64,000 nucleotides of DNA from Clostridiales bacterium mt11 (lineage in GTDB: Bacteria > Bacillota > Clostridia > Tissierellales > Tepidimicrobiaceae), in contig LN874947.1 in NCBI GenBank assembly GCA_001282665.1, positions 507,563-571,562 of the forward strand, in the 5' to 3' direction. The notes below the pieces were generated by a model, which saw only the letters and a list, made by a program, of their open reading frames with translations, was not told where the DNA came from and ran no database searches. The position numbers and the translations under genes are program-made. Each line of letters begins with the position of its first letter. The stretch's first letter is position 1. Below, piece after piece: positions 61,380 to 64,000 of this stretch.

Positions 61380-62306
61380 CTATATCTCCTGTTTTGCTAG
61401 AGACACCTCTTTAAATATATCCATATACTCATCTTTTATCTTTTTATTCTTCATAAAGCTAAAAAATAGATTATATCTACTGCTTAACTGTCTAAATTCA
61501 TTGGGATCAAATTTTTTCTCCATAAGTATATGGTTAAATTGAAAAGCTATATCTAAATCCAATTTTACAAACCCTTCCAGTGCATATCCTTTGTTTACCA
61601 GTAGCCTTCCCATCCTGTTTACCATCATAAAGGCATCAAACCCCATAACATATTGTGATTTAAACACAGTATATAGATTATTCTTCTTTTCAAACAAGGA
61701 CTTATCCATAACGGTAATATTATTTATTACATCTGGCCTTATTGCTGTGTTTACGCTATACATATAGATGTTTTTAAAAGTATTATCCCATCGTTTAATG
61801 CCTTCCATAAGGATTCTCGTACTATTTAAGTGGTCTATATGTCCGTCTAAAAGAAAAGGTGTATATATAATATTAGGATTTTCATCTTCTAAAATTGAAT
61901 ATATCTTATCTATATACTCATCTTTGACAAAAACTTGTCCATCAGGAACTTCCAAAAAATATAGCTTTTCTATTCCAATGATATCCTTTAAATTTTCAGC
62001 TTCTCTTTTCCTTAGCTGGACTAGGGAGTTCTTATCTAATGTAGATACAGCTCCCCCTCCATCGGCTATATATATACAGACAATATTATCTCCATTTTCA
62101 GCGTGTTTTAATAGTGTACCCCCTGCACCTATAGTTTCATCGTCTACGTGAGGCGATATAAACAAGACCTTGTTTTTCTTATTAGCAAAAGGCTCGTCTA
62201 TACTATAGTTTCCTTTTTTAGCAAATCTATAGTATAGATGTAAAAACACATTGTCAAACAATATGGCAGGATATTTTAATATCCCTTTAATAACCTTTCT
62301 TAACAA
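61380..62306 (-). CDS. PIG-L family deacetylase
   Basis: 308 residues starting at a TTG with AAGGATGTG upstream. Zinc-binding motifs of the LmbE/PIG-L family are intact: FISPHVDDETIGAGGTLLKH (about 50-69) with HxDDE, and GHIDHLNSTR (about 155-164). Members remove acetyl groups from N-acetylglucosamine in glycolipids or lipid-linked sugars, or from mycothiol/bacillithiol precursors. Here it most likely modifies a sugar of the surface polymer. In the operon of glycosyltransferases. Confidence 0.9.
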   Translation of the reverse strand: MLRKVIKGILKYPAILFDNVFLHLYYRFAKKGNYSIDEPFANKKNKVLFISPHVDDETIGAGGTLLKHAENGDNIVCIYIADGGGAVSTLDKNSLVQLRKREAENLKDIIGIEKLYFLEVPDGQVFVKDEYIDKIYSILEDENPNIIYTPFLLDGHIDHLNSTRILMEGIKRWDNTFKNIYMYSVNTAIRPDVINNITVMDKSLFEKKNNLYTVFKSQYVMGFDAFMMVNRMGRLLVNKGYALEGFVKLDLDIAFQFNHILMEKKFDPNEFRQLSSRYNLFFSFMKNKKIKDEYMDIFKEVSLAKQEI

Positions 62307-62327
62307 CTATTTCACATCCTTTTTAAC

Positions 62328-62795
62328 CTACTTTATTTCATAGTCTCCTCTAACCAAGAATATTGCATCCCTAATAGCAAAAGCTCCCCTTCCGTCATCT
62401 CTTGGTATTATGAGTAAATGGTTTGCTGGAATTGCCCTATCCATGCCTAAATCCGTACCACTAGTTACATCGCATAATCCTCCTAGTTCTCCTGCAATAA
62501 TCTTAGCTTCTCCACCTCTTAATATAATCTCGGTACCACTTTTTCCAATAAGCGATTGACCAGAGGATACTTCTACTACTTCCAGCTTATTAGATGAATT
62601 GTTTTGTAGTCTACTGCTTACGTCCAACAATTTCTCATCTATATAGAACTTTAATTGCTCCATCCTCTTTTCCAAATAGCTTAAAGATACTAAAGGATCT
62701 TTTTCTGAGCCAGGTTCAGAAAAAACCACAGTTGTACATAATACAATGAATACTAGCACTATGGGTAGTATAATCTTTTTTACTATATTTTTCAT
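62328..62795 (-). CDS. Exported conserved protein, unknown
   Basis: 155 residues from the ATG at 62795, with AGGGAGG upstream; an in-frame extension to 62861 would overlap the GNAT gene. A signal anchor or peptide (about 5-25) precedes a coiled segment (about 33-65) and a compact domain with GQSLIGKSGTEIILRGGEAK and GGLCDVTSGTDLGMDRAIPA. I recall such proteins from Clostridia but know of no function. It may take part in assembly of the surface polymer. Confidence 0.7.
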   Translation of the reverse strand: MKNIVKKIILPIVLVFIVLCTTVVFSEPGSEKDPLVSLSYLEKRMEQLKFYIDEKLLDVSSRLQNNSSNKLEVVEVSSGQSLIGKSGTEIILRGGEAKIIAGELGGLCDVTSGTDLGMDRAIPANHLLIIPRDDGRGAFAIRDAIFLVRGDYEIK

Positions 62796-62826
62796 GTTAA
62801 TTTCCTCCCTGTTTATTAAATATCTA

Positions 62827-63597
62827 TTAGAAAAAATCACCTTTAAATATTGGAATATCAATTTTGCTTAAATCTTGTCCTTCTCCTTCGTAAGATACAA
62901 CAGTTGCCCTATTTTTAAATATTTTATATATAATTGTCTCATCAGTAGTATAATTGAACAGAATTGGAAATCTTATTTTTGTAAAATAGCTATTAAATTT
63001 ATTGTTAAATCTACCTAATACATAGTAAATATTATCCTTGCGTTTAAATAGCAAATAGGATTGTCCACCTTTTTCATAATAATAGTACTTATTTATAGGA
63101 CAATTTCCAAATTTCCACACTAGGTAATCATCTTCAATAAAACCACAATCATCTTCCAATCTCTTTCTATTAAATACAGGCTTTATATAACAGTATTTGT
63201 TGATCTTCCAGCCTAATTTTAAATTACCTGGCAAAGAATTTTCGTTGGGAAAATTATAGATAAATGCACCTTTTATCTCTTTTAAAGCGATTAAACTCAT
63301 ATTCAAAAATATACCCCTGCCTCTAAACTCTTTAAGTACAGCAGTATCACATGGCTGATAACATAAATACCCATCAATATCATTTCTCCAAAAACTTCGT
63401 ATACCAACCATCTTATCTTGATAAAATGCTAAAATCATATAGGAATCGCCGTAGATATTGTCCATATACTTCCAATTAAACCACTTTAAATCGTAATCGG
63501 TGCCAAAAACCACGTTAAATATTTCTATAAAGCTACTTTTTTCTAATTCTGTAAGTTCACTGCTCAGCTTACATACATAGGTAATATTCTCCTTCAC
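62827..63597 (-). CDS. GNAT-type acetyltransferase
   Basis: 256 residues from a GTG at 63597 with GGGTGGTG upstream; an ATG at 63630 has no site. The GNAT acetyl-CoA motif is visible as AVLKEFRGRGIFLNMSLIAL (about 84-103), preceded by a beta segment DKMVGIRSF. The C-terminal half looks like a second, degenerate GNAT-like lobe. Probably acetylates a sugar or amine in the surface polymer pathway; the exact substrate is unknown. First gene of the large minus-strand operon. Confidence 0.75.
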   Translation of the reverse strand: MKENITYVCKLSSELTELEKSSFIEIFNVVFGTDYDLKWFNWKYMDNIYGDSYMILAFYQDKMVGIRSFWRNDIDGYLCYQPCDTAVLKEFRGRGIFLNMSLIALKEIKGAFIYNFPNENSLPGNLKLGWKINKYCYIKPVFNRKRLEDDCGFIEDDYLVWKFGNCPINKYYYYEKGGQSYLLFKRKDNIYYVLGRFNNKFNSYFTKIRFPILFNYTTDETIIYKIFKNRATVVSYEGEGQDLSKIDIPIFKGDFF

Positions 63598-63677
63598 AAT
63601 TACACCACCCTTAAACAATACTTCCTTCATTAGATTATACTATAGATTAACAATGTTTCAAATAAAATTAGCAAAAT

Positions 63678-63711
63678 AAAAAATAAGCATCCTTTCCTAT
63701 GCTTATTTTTT
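63678..63711. terminator. Terminator between toxin gene and the polysaccharide operon
   Basis: AAAAAATAAGCAT/ATGCTTATTTTTT stem, 8-base loop; runs of T on both strands make it usable in either direction. It overlaps the last base of the toxin gene. Confidence 0.8.
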
Positions 63712-64000
63712 ATAAATCTATTAATCCTAAACTTATTTTTAAACACTCATCAACTTTAGCCATCATGTCATCATTAAATCTACCTATCTTTTCACGTAAC
63801 CTCTTTTTATCAATGGTCCTTACTTGTTCCATTAAGACCACTGAGTCTCTTGGTAAACCATACTCAGGAGCATTGATTTCTACATGGGTAGGTAATTTGG
63901 CTTTATTGATTTGAGAAGTTATAGCCGCTACGATAATGGTAGGACTATACTTGTTTCCTATATCATTTTGTAAAACAAGAACAGGTCTTACCCCTCCTTG
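63710..64000 (-). CDS. ndoA: EndoA/MazF-type mRNA interferase, 5' end outside window
   Basis: The last 96 residues of a MazF-family toxin: QGGVRPVLVLQNDIGNKYSP at the edge, then TIIVAAITSQINKAKLPTHV and PRDSVVLMEQVRTIDKKRL, with a C-terminal KISLGLIDL. EndoA cuts mRNA (in Bacillus at UACAU); the antitoxin gene should lie just upstream, beyond 64000, often next to alr. The order toxin then surface polymer genes is not one I know as conserved. Confidence 0.95.
   Translation of the reverse strand, partial: QGGVRPVLVLQNDIGNKYSPTIIVAAITSQINKAKLPTHVEINAPEYGLPRDSVVLMEQVRTIDKKRLREKIGRFNDDMMAKVDECLKISLGLIDL

Noticed and set aside
1..64000. rRNA, tRNA, tmRNA or phage genes
   Set aside because: No recognisable rRNA stretch, tRNA-like CCA or TTCGA stem set, or phage structural gene was seen on reading both strands; a covariance-model scan was not possible.

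Overview
The window looks like one contiguous stretch of a low-GC, Gram-positive anaerobe of the Clostridia/Tissierellia type. Evidence: AT-rich codon use, strong AGGAGG-type ribosome sites, frequent TTG/GTG starts, a single-chain pyruvate:ferredoxin oxidoreductase, a GrdX protein (a family tied to amino-acid-reducing Stickland fermenters), an orphan EutH, split transketolase, and the Firmicute block uvrBA / uvrC-hprK / murB / rapZ-yvcK-whiA-HPr / dnaE. About 80 percent of the genes lie on the minus strand. I saw no rRNA, tRNA or CRISPR array.

Layout. 1-3741: start of a small conserved gene and dnaE. 3837-5512: a PadR-controlled operon ending in a second, short YidC/Oxa1-type insertase. 5709-6095: orphan grdX. 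6142-14801: housekeeping block HPr, whiA, nudix, (plus strand: M42 peptidase and a conserved unknown), yvcK, rapZ, PHP phosphoesterase, murB, an orphan solute-binding protein. 14986-18516: PFOR with a long leader. 18772-21798: uvrC-pspC-hprK. 21799-24222: a scar region holding a gene remnant, an 80-residue unknown gene, and an IS256-family element sitting exactly in the loop of a terminator hairpin. 24220-28268: aminopeptidase P, eutH, an exported protein, OsmC. 28604-31642: secreted M16C protease behind a promoter overlapped by an operator-like palindrome. 31643-32582: small membrane genes and three copies of a GGGGACGGTTCTT-type repeat. 32582-37452: uvrBA with a LexA (SOS) box. 37601-39175: lipoprotein. 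39183-44415: ftsEX, M23 hydrolase activator, S41 protease and a MinJ-like PDZ protein, the same order as in Bacillus. 44591-46444: 5-formyl-THF cyclo-ligase and a CofE-like ligase. 46477-51571: AI-2E permease, Lon-like protease, LysM protein, PrcB protein. 51678-63597: about 14 close-packed minus-strand genes that look like one operon for a cell-surface polysaccharide (GNAT, PIG-L deacetylase, two GT4 transferases, two DUF4330 proteins, O-antigen-ligase-type polymerase, CsaB, TagA/WecG) running on into yitT and the two transketolase subunits, closed by a strong terminator. 63710-64000: the end of an EndoA/MazF-type toxin gene.

How it fits together: carbon control (HPr with both His15 and Ser46, and HprK), envelope growth (MurB, RapZ, YvcK, FtsEX with its hydrolase activator, CsaB/TagA), DNA repair (UvrABC under LexA) and DnaE replication make an ordinary core. 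The unusual parts are regulatory or accessory: the IS inside a shared terminator, the PadR-YidC2 operon with paired operator repeats, a leader terminator abutting the LysM gene, the REP-like repeats, and a CofE homologue in an organism with no visible F420 pathway. All product calls come from recognising motifs by eye; no database search was made.
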